Below are positions 55,097 to 62,789 of a stretch of DNA of 62,789 nucleotides, piece after piece. The position numbers and the translations under genes are program-made. The DNA lies in NCBI GenBank assembly GCA_002304435.1, contig NEUZ01000003.1, positions 1 to 62,789 of the forward strand, given 5' to 3'. The DNA is from Opitutia bacterium Tous-C8FEB. GTDB taxonomy: Bacteria > Verrucomicrobiota > Verrucomicrobiia > Opitutales > Opitutaceae. Below the pieces are notes generated by a model, which did not search any database, was not told the DNA's origin, and worked only from the letters and a program-made list of their open reading frames with translations. The stretch's first letter is position 1. Each line of letters begins with the position of its first letter.

Positions 55097-57877
55097 ATGT
55101 CCTCCTCGTTCGCCACGCTCACCGTCTTGCTCCTGCTTGGCCTGTACGCTTCGACGCGCCTGCCCGCCCAAACCGGCTCGCTCGGGGCGATCCGCGGCAC
55201 CGTGGTGAACGAAGCCACGGGCAACTTCGTGGAGGGCGCCGTAGTCATACTCTCCGGTACCAGCCGCCCGGAGGTCACGGACAGCCGCGGGAGCTTCTAC
55301 TTCGGCGGGGTACCCGCGGGCGCGTGGCGGCTTACCGCGCGTTCCGCCGGCAACTCGCCCGGGGAAGCCACCGTGGCGGTGACGACGGGTGGGACCACGG
55401 CCGTGACCCTCCGGCTGGGTTCGGAGGTGGTGGCGATGGAGCGGCTGATGGTGACGGCGCAGGCCGAGGGCCAGGCGCAGGCCCTCAATGTGCAGCGCAA
55501 CGCCGAGAACATCCGGAAGGTCGTCTCGCAGGACGCACTCGCCAATTCGCGGCTCGGCGAGGTCGGGGAAGTCCTGATGGCCCTGCCGGGGCTTTATCTG
55601 GAAATCAGCACCCACCAGCCCAGCCGGCCGGTGATCCGCGGCCTAGGACCGGAGTTCAACTCCATCACCTTTGACGGGGTGCGGATCGGCAACACGAACA
55701 ACGACCGGGCGGACGGGGTGAGCGGTTACCCCGCCGAGAGCCTCGCGCGCGTGGAGCTGATGAAATCAGTGACCCCGGACATGGAGGGCGACGCGATCGG
55801 CGGCAGCATCAACCTCGTCTCCCGCCGCGCCTTCGACCTGAGCGAGCGCCTGCTGAAGCTCAATCTCGGCGGCGCCTACAACCGCCAGCAGCGGAACTGG
55901 GATCAGCAGTTCAACCTAGAGTACTCCGACCGCTTCGGGCCCGGGGGACGCCTCGGGATCTACTCCTCCCTGAACCACTACCGTTCCGACCGCGGCTACC
56001 ACACCTCCAGCATCAGCTACCAGGTCGACGCGGCCGACAACTTCAACATCTCCACGTACACGCTGCAGGATCGGATCGAGGACGATTCCTGGAAGCTCAA
56101 GTACACCGGGAGCGTGGACTACAAGCTGGGTGAGACCAGCACCCTCTGGTTCCGGGGGTTGTACAGCAACGACACCCGTTACCTTGAGGATTACCGCACG
56201 ATTTACCGGCCCGGCACCCGGACCGCGATCACCCCGGATTCCGCCAGCTCTCGCAATGGCCGGGTCGACACCGACCGCCAGTACCGCGAGCCCGTCAGCA
56301 CCAGCGGCCAACTCGCGGCCGGGCTGGAGAGCCGGCAGGGGCGCTGGACCCTCGACGCCCGGGTCACCTATGGCCGCGCGACCAATCACTACGAGGAGAC
56401 CTTCACGCCGGTCTTCTCCTTCAACGGCACCGATCTTTCCTACGACCGCCGCGTACGCGAGTTCCCCGTCTTCCGCGTCGACAACGGGATCCGCCTCGCG
56501 GACGCCTCCCGGCTCGCCCACCGCTCGATCGCCCGCACGCAGCATCCCTCGCGGGACCAAGAGTTCACCTTCGACACCAACGTCCGCCGTGCCCTCGACG
56601 GCCTGCCCTTCGCCGCCTACCTCAAGACCGGGGCGCGGGTGAAGCTCCGGAGCTGGGTCTTCGGCGGGGACACCGAGCTGGGCAACTGGACCTACACCGG
56701 CCCGCGGACCCCGGCGGAATTATCCGAGACCTACGTGAACGACCGATTCTTCCGGCAGAGCGGCGGGCCGACGGGGATGGCCGCCGTCTACCCGAAAATG
56801 AGTTCTTTCCTCGAGGCGTTCTGGACTCGCCGGGGCGATTTCCGGCGAGATGAAAACGCGTCCGCCATCCTGATCGAGTCCAACCGGCGGGCGACCACCG
56901 AGGAGATCACCGCCGGCTACCTGATGGGCGGGGCCACCCTCGGCCGCCTGAGCGTCGTCACCGGCGCCCGCCTCGAGGACACCCGCTTCGGCGGCAAGGC
57001 GCGCCAGCTGGACACCCCGCGCGGGATCCTAACCTCCAGTCGGGTAACGCAAAACTCGGCGAGCTACACCAACCTGCTGCCCGGCTTGCACTTGAATTAC
57101 GGAGCTACGCCCGCCCTAGTGCTGCGGCTCTCCGTCCACCGGAGTGTCGCCCGGCCCAGCCCCACCGCCCTCCTGCCCTCGCGGCGGGTGGACGATGAGG
57201 CGCGGACGATCAGCGAGGGCAACCCGGACCTGCGCGTGACGGAGGCGGAAAATCTCGATCTGAGCGCCGAATACTACCTGAGGCCGCTCGGCGTGATCTC
57301 CGCGAGCGTGTTCCGAAAGCGGATCCGCGGCTTCTACTTCAGCACCGCCTCCACGGTAACCGGGGGCGAATACGATGGCTACCGCCTGACCCGCACCGAG
57401 ATGGGCCAAGGCGGCACCGTGGAGGGCCTAGAGCTGGATTGGCAGCAGCGCCTGACCTTCCTCCCCGGCGCCCTAAGCGGACTGGCCGTCGGCGCCAACG
57501 GCACGTGGATCGACTCCGTGGGGCGTTATCCCAACCGACCGGGCGCTAACCTCACCTTTCGCGGCACCGCCCGACGCACCGGCAACTTCAACCTCTCCTA
57601 TGTTCGCCAGGGCCTTGACCTGCGCGTCTTTCACAACTTCCGCGGCGATTATCTGAGCGGCGTCGGCGCCCGTCCGGCGCTTGACGTGTACGAGCAGGAC
57701 CGCGCGACGCTGGACTTCTCCGCCAAGTATCGGTTTAGCCGCCGGCTCTCCGCGTACTTCAACGCGAAGAATCTCACCGACGCGCCCAAAATCGCCTTCC
57801 AGGGGAATCCCTCCAACCCGACTGGCGTGCGCTACTACGATCTCTCGTTCAACTTCGGCGTCACCCGCGAATTCTGA
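55097..57877 (+). CDS. TonB-dependent receptor 5 (carboxypeptidase-regulatory-like domain)
   Basis: 926-residue outer-membrane receptor. The signal peptide is LTVLLLLGLYASTRLPAQ. A carboxypeptidase-regulatory-like domain (AIRGTVVNEATGNFVEGAVVILSG, GSFYFGGVPAGAWRLTA) is followed by the plug MERLMVTAQAEG, then EVLMALPGLYLEIS, IRGLGPEFNSITFDGVRIG and TPDMEGDAIGGSINLVSR. The barrel ends FGVTREF. Start 55097 follows CCTCGG. It leads an apparent operon with two secreted phosphoesterases, so a phosphate ester or the organic product is its likely cargo. Confidence 0.94.
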   Translation: MSSSFATLTVLLLLGLYASTRLPAQTGSLGAIRGTVVNEATGNFVEGAVVILSGTSRPEVTDSRGSFYFGGVPAGAWRLTARSAGNSPGEATVAVTTGGTTAVTLRLGSEVVAMERLMVTAQAEGQAQALNVQRNAENIRKVVSQDALANSRLGEVGEVLMALPGLYLEISTHQPSRPVIRGLGPEFNSITFDGVRIGNTNNDRADGVSGYPAESLARVELMKSVTPDMEGDAIGGSINLVSRRAFDLSERLLKLNLGGAYNRQQRNWDQQFNLEYSDRFGPGGRLGIYSSLNHYRSDRGYHTSSISYQVDAADNFNISTYTLQDRIEDDSWKLKYTGSVDYKLGETSTLWFRGLYSNDTRYLEDYRTIYRPGTRTAITPDSASSRNGRVDTDRQYREPVSTSGQLAAGLESRQGRWTLDARVTYGRATNHYEETFTPVFSFNGTDLSYDRRVREFPVFRVDNGIRLADASRLAHRSIARTQHPSRDQEFTFDTNVRRALDGLPFAAYLKTGARVKLRSWVFGGDTELGNWTYTGPRTPAELSETYVNDRFFRQSGGPTGMAAVYPKMSSFLEAFWTRRGDFRRDENASAILIESNRRATTEEITAGYLMGGATLGRLSVVTGARLEDTRFGGKARQLDTPRGILTSSRVTQNSASYTNLLPGLHLNYGATPALVLRLSVHRSVARPSPTALLPSRRVDDEARTISEGNPDLRVTEAENLDLSAEYYLRPLGVISASVFRKRIRGFYFSTASTVTGGEYDGYRLTRTEMGQGGTVEGLELDWQQRLTFLPGALSGLAVGANGTWIDSVGRYPNRPGANLTFRGTARRTGNFNLSYVRQGLDLRVFHNFRGDYLSGVGARPALDVYEQDRATLDFSAKYRFSRRLSAYFNAKNLTDAPKIAFQGNPSNPTGVRYYDLSFNFGVTREF

Positions 57878-57911
57878 ACCGGCGCCGCGCTCCCGATTCC
57901 CTTCCCTCAAT

Positions 57912-58973
57912 ATGCCCCGTCCACGTCTCCCGCTCCTCCTTGCCTGTCTCTGCACCCTGGGTTTCTCCGGCCGCACCGTGGCCCTCGAGCCCCCTCCGCC
58001 CGGGAGCTTCACCGTCGTGGTGATTCCGGACACGCAGGGCTACCGGGGACGCGGCGCCAAGGCCACGCCCGAAAGCACCGATCCGGTGACGAATCCGGTC
58101 TTCCGGAACCATACCCACTGGATCCGCGAGAACCTTAGCGCGCAGAACATCGTCTTCGTCTCGCACGTGGGGGATATCGTGGACGTGAACCACGAGGACC
58201 AATGGCAGGTGGCCCGCGACTGCCTCGACGTGATCCACGGCCTAGTCCCTTATAGTCTCACGGTCGGCAATCACGATATGACCGCGCAGGGGGACGCCTC
58301 CCTGTTCCAACGCCACTTCCCGCGCGCCCGCTTCTCGTCCTTCCCCTGGTACGCCGGCAGCTACACCCACGGGCGTCCCGACCAGCGGGTCTCCGCCGAC
58401 AACGTCAACAGCCACCAGTTGTTCTCCGCCGGCGGAATCGATTTCGTACACCTCAGCCTCGAGTGCAATTCGCCCGATGAGGTGTTGGCGTGGGCGGGCG
58501 AGGTGCTCACCCGGCATCGGGACCGCCACGCTCTGATCACGACGCATATGGATCTCGGGCCGATCGAGAAGCCGGCCACCAACGAGGGTTACTTCGCGGA
58601 TCCGAAGGGACGGATGCGCTGGACGAAGATCCACGGCCCCCGCGGAAACTCTCCCGCCCAGATCTGGAACAAGCTCTACTCCAGACACGACAACGTGCGG
58701 CTGATCTTCTCCGGGGACCAAAGCCGCACCGTGTCCTCGCGCCTGACCAACCCGGGCCAAGGGGGCCGCCCCGTGCACGCGCTGATGTCCGACTACACGT
58801 CCTCCGGGCCCCTGCGGCTCTACCGCTTCCTGCCGGCGCGGGAGGAGATCCAGGTCATCACCTACGACACCACTCGTCGCGAGATCGTAACCTCCACCCG
58901 CTTGCTTCCCGACCCCGCCTTTCACCAATTCTCAATTCCCTTCCCCGTCCGCTCTTCCTCCGCCCCGCGATGA
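57912..58973 (+). CDS. Secreted calcineurin-type phosphoesterase lacking the GHxH motif
   Basis: 353 residues with a signal peptide (LLLACLCTLGFSGRTVA). Metallophosphoesterase motifs are VIPDTQGY (D-x-Q variant of DxH), HVGDIVD, VGNHD and TTHMDLG. The final GHxH is replaced by IFSGDQSRT, which removes the usual metal-binding His there. The C-terminal ALMSDYTSSGPLRLYRFLPAREEIQVITYD fits a secreted metallophosphatase family. It starts 34 bp after receptor 5 and overlaps the purple acid phosphatase gene by 4 bp (ATGA). Probably a periplasmic phosphatase, though metal loading may differ. Confidence 0.87.
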   Translation: MPRPRLPLLLACLCTLGFSGRTVALEPPPPGSFTVVVIPDTQGYRGRGAKATPESTDPVTNPVFRNHTHWIRENLSAQNIVFVSHVGDIVDVNHEDQWQVARDCLDVIHGLVPYSLTVGNHDMTAQGDASLFQRHFPRARFSSFPWYAGSYTHGRPDQRVSADNVNSHQLFSAGGIDFVHLSLECNSPDEVLAWAGEVLTRHRDRHALITTHMDLGPIEKPATNEGYFADPKGRMRWTKIHGPRGNSPAQIWNKLYSRHDNVRLIFSGDQSRTVSSRLTNPGQGGRPVHALMSDYTSSGPLRLYRFLPAREEIQVITYDTTRREIVTSTRLLPDPAFHQFSIPFPVRSSSAPR

Positions 58974-60325
58974 AAATCCTCCCCGCCCTCGCCTTCTGCT
59001 CGATCGTCGCCGGCCACGTCGCCAGCGCGCAGCCCGCCCCCGCCGTCTTCCCGGAGAAGGAGGCGCACGCGCCCCGGCCGCTCCCGGATCGCATCGTGCT
59101 GACCTGGCGCGGCGACCCGGCCTCCTCGATGGCAGTCACGTGGCGGACCGACCTTTCCGTGACCCGCGCAACCGCCGAGGTGACCCGGGCTCTCGACTCC
59201 GGCAAAGAGTTGAAGGGAATCCCCGTGCCGGTGCGGTCCGAGCGCTACGAGTCCAGCCTCGGTCCCGCCCTCGCCCACTCGGCCGAGTTCACCGGACTAG
59301 CGCCGAGCACCCTTTACACCTACCGCGTGGGCGACGGCGTGAACTGGAGCGAGTGGTTCCACTTCCGCACCGCAGCCGCGGGTCCCGCGCGCTTCACGTT
59401 CATCTATTTCGGTGACGCCCAAAACGACGTCCGCACCCATTGGTCGCGGGTCTTCCGCGAGGCGTTTCAGGAGGCGCCGCGGGCAGCCTTCACCCTCCAC
59501 GCGGGCGACCTGATCGACAAGGCCCACAACGATGCCCAGTGGGGCGAATGGCTGGGGGCCCCGGGCTGGGTCAACGCCACCATCCCGGTTGTCCCCACGC
59601 CGGGCAACCACGAGTACGCGAAGCTCGACGAGAAGGACGCGTCGGCCCCCCGCATCCTCAGCCGCAACTGGCGGCCGCAGTTCACCCTGCCGGAAAACGG
59701 TCCCCGCGAACTGCCCACCCTGACCGAGACCGTGTACTACCTCGATTACCAAGGCGCGCGCATCGTCTCGCTGAACTCCAACGACCTTCCGGCCGAACAG
59801 GTGCCGTGGCTGCGCGAGGTGCTGCGCAACAACCCGCAGCGCTGGACCATCCTCACCTTCCACCACCCGATCTTCTCGCCCGCCCGGAACCGCGATAACG
59901 CGAAGCTGCGGGAGCTCTGGAAGCCCGTCTTCGACGAGTTCAAGGTCGACCTCGTGCTCACGGGCCACGATCACACCTATGCACGCAGCGGGGACGTGGC
60001 GCCGGGACGCACCGGAGCCGAGGTCAATCTGCCCAAGGGCTACCGCCAGGCCTACGATCCCGCGATCGGCACGGTCTATGTCGTCTCGGTCAGCGGCCCC
60101 AAGATGTACGACCTGTCGCCCGGCGACGCCTGGGCGGTGCGGTTCGCCGAGGACACCCAGCTGTTCCAGCTGATCACGGTCGACGGAGACGCGCTTCGCT
60201 ACGAGGCGCGCACCGCCACCAACCGCCTCTACGACGCGTTTACCCTGCGGAAGCGGGCGGGCCAGCCGAACTTGCTGGAGGAAACCCTGCCGCGGGAACG
60301 ACGCCGCGCCGCCCGGCAACCCTGA
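58970..60325 (+). CDS. Purple-acid-phosphatase-like metallophosphatase
   Basis: 451 residues. The signal peptide (ALAFCSIVAGHVASAQ) is followed by the fibronectin-like PAP N-domain (RIVLTWRGDPASSMAVTWRTD, HSAEFTGLAPSTLYTYRVGDG). The catalytic domain has all metal motifs: FIYFGDAQND, HAGDLIDKA, TPGNHEYAKL, ILTFHHPIFS and VLTGHDHTYARS. Such enzymes remove phosphate from organic esters outside the cytoplasm. It is the last gene of the receptor 5 operon and converges with ppk1, whose stop lies 12 bp away. Confidence 0.93.
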   Translation: MKILPALAFCSIVAGHVASAQPAPAVFPEKEAHAPRPLPDRIVLTWRGDPASSMAVTWRTDLSVTRATAEVTRALDSGKELKGIPVPVRSERYESSLGPALAHSAEFTGLAPSTLYTYRVGDGVNWSEWFHFRTAAAGPARFTFIYFGDAQNDVRTHWSRVFREAFQEAPRAAFTLHAGDLIDKAHNDAQWGEWLGAPGWVNATIPVVPTPGNHEYAKLDEKDASAPRILSRNWRPQFTLPENGPRELPTLTETVYYLDYQGARIVSLNSNDLPAEQVPWLREVLRNNPQRWTILTFHHPIFSPARNRDNAKLRELWKPVFDEFKVDLVLTGHDHTYARSGDVAPGRTGAEVNLPKGYRQAYDPAIGTVYVVSVSGPKMYDLSPGDAWAVRFAEDTQLFQLITVDGDALRYEARTATNRLYDAFTLRKRAGQPNLLEETLPRERRRAARQP

Positions 60326-60337
60326 TTGCGCCCTCGG

Positions 60338-62479
60338 TCAGGGCACCCCGGCCACCGTTCGCGCCTGCGCCTGCGCCATAAACTGGCGCTGGGCCTGGAA
60401 CAGCTCCGCGCCCTCCGCGGAGGCCACGGGGACGTAGGAGCCATCCGGCTGAAGAGCCGCCGCATCCGCCGTGTCGCGGAGCTCGGCGGCGAGAATCTCG
60501 TCCAAAATGCGCTGTCGCAGGGCGGGATCCTCCACGGGAAACACCGCCTCGACGCGTCGGAAGAAGTTGCGCGGCATCCAGTCGGCACTCCCGGCGTACA
60601 CCACCGGCGAGCCCCCCTGCCCGAAGACGAAAATCCGGGCGTGCTCGAGAAAACGCCCAACCAGATTGCGGACCCGGATATTTTCGCTGAGCCCCTTGAC
60701 CCCCGGCACAAGGCAGCAGGTGGAACGGACGATAAGGTCGATCTGCACGCCAGCTTGGGAGGCCGCGTACAGGGCCTCGATCGCGTGCGGGTCCACCAGT
60801 TTGTTCATTTTGGCGATAATGCGCCCCGGGCGGCCGGCCCGAGCGTGCGCCATCTCCGCCGCGATCAGCTCGATAATCCGCGCGTGCAGATTGAACGGTG
60901 CCACCAGCAGGTGGTGGAACTCCGGCGCCCGACCGAGGCCCGTGAGCGAGTTAAAGAGCTGCGCCACCTCAGCGGTGAGGTTTTCCCGCGCCGTGAGCAG
61001 ACTGAGGTCCGTGTAGAGGCGCGCCGTGCGCGGGTTGTAGTTGCCCGTGCCCAAATGCACGTAGCGCCGGAGCTGCCCGCCCTCGCGGCGGACCACGAGG
61101 CAGCACTTGCAGTGCGTCTTGTGCCCCACCACGCCGTAGACAACGTGGACCCCCGCCTCCTCCAGCTCGCGGGCCCACTTGATATTGTTGGCCTCGTCGA
61201 ACCGCGCCATCAGCTCCACCAGCGCGGTCACCTGCTTCCCCGCGAGGGAGGCCTCGATCAGCGCCTCAATGATCGGGGAATCGCCGCTGGTCCGGTAGAG
61301 CGTCTGCTTGATCGCGAGTACTTCCGGGTCGCGCGCCGCCTCCTGCACGAAGGCCACCACCGGCGCGAAACTGTCGTACGGGTGGTGCAGCAGAAGGTCG
61401 CGCTCGCGGACGGCATCGAAGACCGGGCGCCCGCCGGCCAGCGCCGCGCAGTCTGCGGCGGCGAAGGGCGGGTACTTCAGGTCCGGCCGATCAACGAGGT
61501 CGTGGAGTGCCATCAGCCGCAGAAAATTCAAGGGGGCCGGCTGGTCGTAGACGGCGTCTTCCGGCAGGCCGAGGTGGCGCACGAGCTCGGCGAGCGCCCA
61601 AGCGTCCACGCCCTGCTCGACCTCGAGACGCACCGCGGCGCCGCGGCGCAGGTTGCGCAGCTCGTCCTCGATCTTTTTGAGCAGATTTTCCGCCTCCTCC
61701 TCGTCGATGTAGAGGTCACTGTTGCGGGTGACGCGGAACGCGTGGGCCCCGAGCACCTGGTAGCCGGGGAAGAGCTCTCCCACGCAGAGTTTGAGGATCT
61801 CGCTCAGAAACAGAAAGCGCTCGGGACCGGGCTCCCCGGGACAAAGGCGGAGGATCCGCGGCAGGCTGCGCGGAACCGGCACGATGCTGAGCACCGGCTC
61901 CGCGGCGGCATCCTCCTCCTGTCGCAGCAGTACCAGCAGGCTCAGGGTCTTGTTGCCCAGCAGCGGGAAGGGATGCGCCTGATCGACCGCGAGCGGCGTG
62001 AGCACCGGTTGCACCTGTTCCCGAAAATGACGGTGGACCCAAGCGAGCTCCGCCGCGTCGAGTTGGTGGGTGGATCGGAACAAGAGCCGCTCCGCCGCAA
62101 GCGACGGGACCAGCTCCTCCTGCCAGCAGCGGTGCTGCGCCGCCACCATCGCGCCAACCGCGACCCGGACCCGCCGGAGCTGCTCGCGCGGCGTTAGCCC
62201 GTCGAGGCTCAGCGGCGCGGTCTCCGAGTCCGCCTGCTGCCGCAGCCCCGCCACCCGGATTTCGAAGAACTCATCCAGGTTGGAGCTGGCGATCGCGAGA
62301 AACTTGACCCGCTCCAGCAGCGGGTTGGCGGGGTGGCGCGCTTGGTCCAGCACCCGCTGGTTGAACGCCAGCCAGCTCTGTTCGCGATTGCCGAAGCGGG
62401 CGGGATCGCCGGCCGGGACGGCAGGCTCGGCGCGGACCGGGTGACGGAGGCGGGGGGCGGACTTGCGGGCGGGACTCAC
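60338..62479 (-). CDS. ppk1: Polyphosphate kinase 1
   Basis: 713-residue enzyme that reversibly polymerises the ATP gamma-phosphate into polyphosphate. Domain order N, H, C1, C2 is visible: FGNREQSWLAFNQRVLDQA, FLAIASSNLDEFFEIRVAGL, HPFPLLGNKTLSLLV, then IKQTLYRTSGDSPII. The phospho-acceptor His is in VGHKTHCKCCLVVRR, followed by YVHLGTGNYNP and EHARIFVFG (second PLD-type His), then AGSADWMPRN. It starts with GTG at 62479. A GTNAC pair with 11-bp phase lies 51 bp upstream. The gene should be induced with the phosphate genes to store the phosphate gained. Confidence 0.96.
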   Translation of the reverse strand: MSPARKSAPRLRHPVRAEPAVPAGDPARFGNREQSWLAFNQRVLDQARHPANPLLERVKFLAIASSNLDEFFEIRVAGLRQQADSETAPLSLDGLTPREQLRRVRVAVGAMVAAQHRCWQEELVPSLAAERLLFRSTHQLDAAELAWVHRHFREQVQPVLTPLAVDQAHPFPLLGNKTLSLLVLLRQEEDAAAEPVLSIVPVPRSLPRILRLCPGEPGPERFLFLSEILKLCVGELFPGYQVLGAHAFRVTRNSDLYIDEEEAENLLKKIEDELRNLRRGAAVRLEVEQGVDAWALAELVRHLGLPEDAVYDQPAPLNFLRLMALHDLVDRPDLKYPPFAAADCAALAGGRPVFDAVRERDLLLHHPYDSFAPVVAFVQEAARDPEVLAIKQTLYRTSGDSPIIEALIEASLAGKQVTALVELMARFDEANNIKWARELEEAGVHVVYGVVGHKTHCKCCLVVRREGGQLRRYVHLGTGNYNPRTARLYTDLSLLTARENLTAEVAQLFNSLTGLGRAPEFHHLLVAPFNLHARIIELIAAEMAHARAGRPGRIIAKMNKLVDPHAIEALYAASQAGVQIDLIVRSTCCLVPGVKGLSENIRVRNLVGRFLEHARIFVFGQGGSPVVYAGSADWMPRNFFRRVEAVFPVEDPALRQRILDEILAAELRDTADAAALQPDGSYVPVASAEGAELFQAQRQFMAQAQARTVAGVP

Positions 62480-62529
62480 GGCAAAGGGTTAACTGGGGGC
62501 GGCGACGAGGAACGAGGCCGAAACCCGCC

Positions 62530-62545
62530 GTAACGCAATTGTCAC
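62530..62545. promoter_or_regulatory. Pho-box-like repeat upstream of ppk1
   Basis: GTAAC at 62530 and GTCAC at 62541, 11 bp apart (minus strand GTGAC-N6-GTTAC). It lies 51-66 bp upstream of the ppk1 GTG and 18 bp from the end of the next gene. Confidence 0.68.
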
Positions 62546-62563
62546 TCGCGCCTCGCCGCGAGG

Positions 62564-62789
62564 TCAGGCCTCGGCGAGTTCCGCCCCCGGCTCGATGCTA
62601 TCACGATCCGGCAGGGGGAAACGCCGCACAAAAGAGGCAAAATCCAGCAGCTCAAAACGGCCGTCCCAATGCTCGACGATCGCGGTGAGCGACTCCACCC
62701 AGTCGCCGGAATTAAGGTAATGGATGTCGCCGATGCGTTTGTCCGCCGCGGTGTGGATGTGGCCGCACATCACGCCCTGGCAGCCCTTT
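62564..62789 (-). CDS. PlcP/LpxH-like metallophosphoesterase, C-terminal part
   Basis: The gene runs off the right edge; 74 residues remain, in frame to the last base. It shows the C-terminal calcineurin motif GVMCGHIHTAADKR (GHxH) and then HYLNSGDWVESLTAIVEHWDG, the block shared by the UDP-diacylglucosamine-hydrolase-like family. That family includes PlcP, the phospholipase C that strips head groups for lipid remodelling in phosphate-starved bacteria. Next to ppk1 in a phosphate island the PlcP role is attractive but unproven, since the catalytic N-terminus and any partner glycosyltransferase are outside the window. Confidence 0.75.
   Translation of the reverse strand, partial: KGCQGVMCGHIHTAADKRIGDIHYLNSGDWVESLTAIVEHWDGRFELLDFASFVRRFPLPDRDSIEPGAELAEA

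Noticed and set aside
60330-60344. GCCCT/AGGGC hairpin between the purple acid phosphatase and ppk1 as a terminator
   Set aside because: Only 5 bp of stem, no T-run, and it overlaps the ppk1 stop codon.

Overview
The window is high-GC, densely coded bacterial chromosome. Gene content suggests a Gram-negative member of the Verrucomicrobiota, probably the Opitutaceae. This is inferred from five TonB-dependent receptors (three with a carboxypeptidase-regulatory-like N-terminal domain), a recurring C-terminal surface module of the kind seen in that group, a sufCBD operon headed by a Fur-family repressor, and start codons mostly preceded by pyrimidine-rich tracts rather than Shine-Dalgarno sequences. 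No tRNA, rRNA, CRISPR array, transposase or prophage gene was seen.

Region 1 (1-10.5 kb, + strand) is housekeeping: the end of an aldose 1-epimerase gene; a Fur-like regulator behind an array of TTGGAA/TTCCAA palindromes; the Fe-S assembly operon sufC-sufB-sufD-sufT; the pyrimidine operon pyrR-pyrB-pyrC; a CPBP membrane protease; thiL and tsaE. Region 2 (10.4-20.6 kb, - strand) is a regulatory and envelope block. In transcription order it has an ECF sigma factor, a membrane protein that may be its anti-sigma factor, a membrane-anchored sensor-like protein, a sigma-54-dependent response regulator, a small coiled-coil protein right behind an exact sigma-54 promoter consensus, a putative outer-membrane barrel, a histidine kinase, a beta-propeller protein and an RG-rich protein. 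Region 3 (20.7-27.6 kb) holds a lipoprotein, an orphan NtrB-like kinase, rnhB, a small membrane protein, rpsA with a strong terminator, and a sulfatase.

Region 4 (27.6 kb to the end) is a phosphate-starvation island. The operon pstS-pstC-pstA-pstB-phoU-phoB-phoR takes up and senses phosphate. Around it lie five TonB-dependent receptors, a beta-propeller phytase, a second phytase-like esterase, two calcineurin-type phosphoesterases (one a purple acid phosphatase), a Tat-exported PLP enzyme, an alpha/beta hydrolase paired with a GH3-type acyl-amide synthetase, polyphosphate kinase, and the end of a PlcP-like phosphoesterase at the window edge. Nearly every transcription unit here is preceded by GTNAC half-sites phased at 11 bp. 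These resemble Pho boxes, so PhoB encoded here probably controls the whole island.

The working model is that organophosphates such as phytate are bound and imported, or cut outside the cytoplasm, by the receptor and phosphatase operons. Phosphate then enters through PstSCAB and is stored by Ppk1. Membrane phospholipid may be spared by the PlcP-like enzyme and perhaps by amide lipids made by the GH3/hydrolase pair. The last step is inference.
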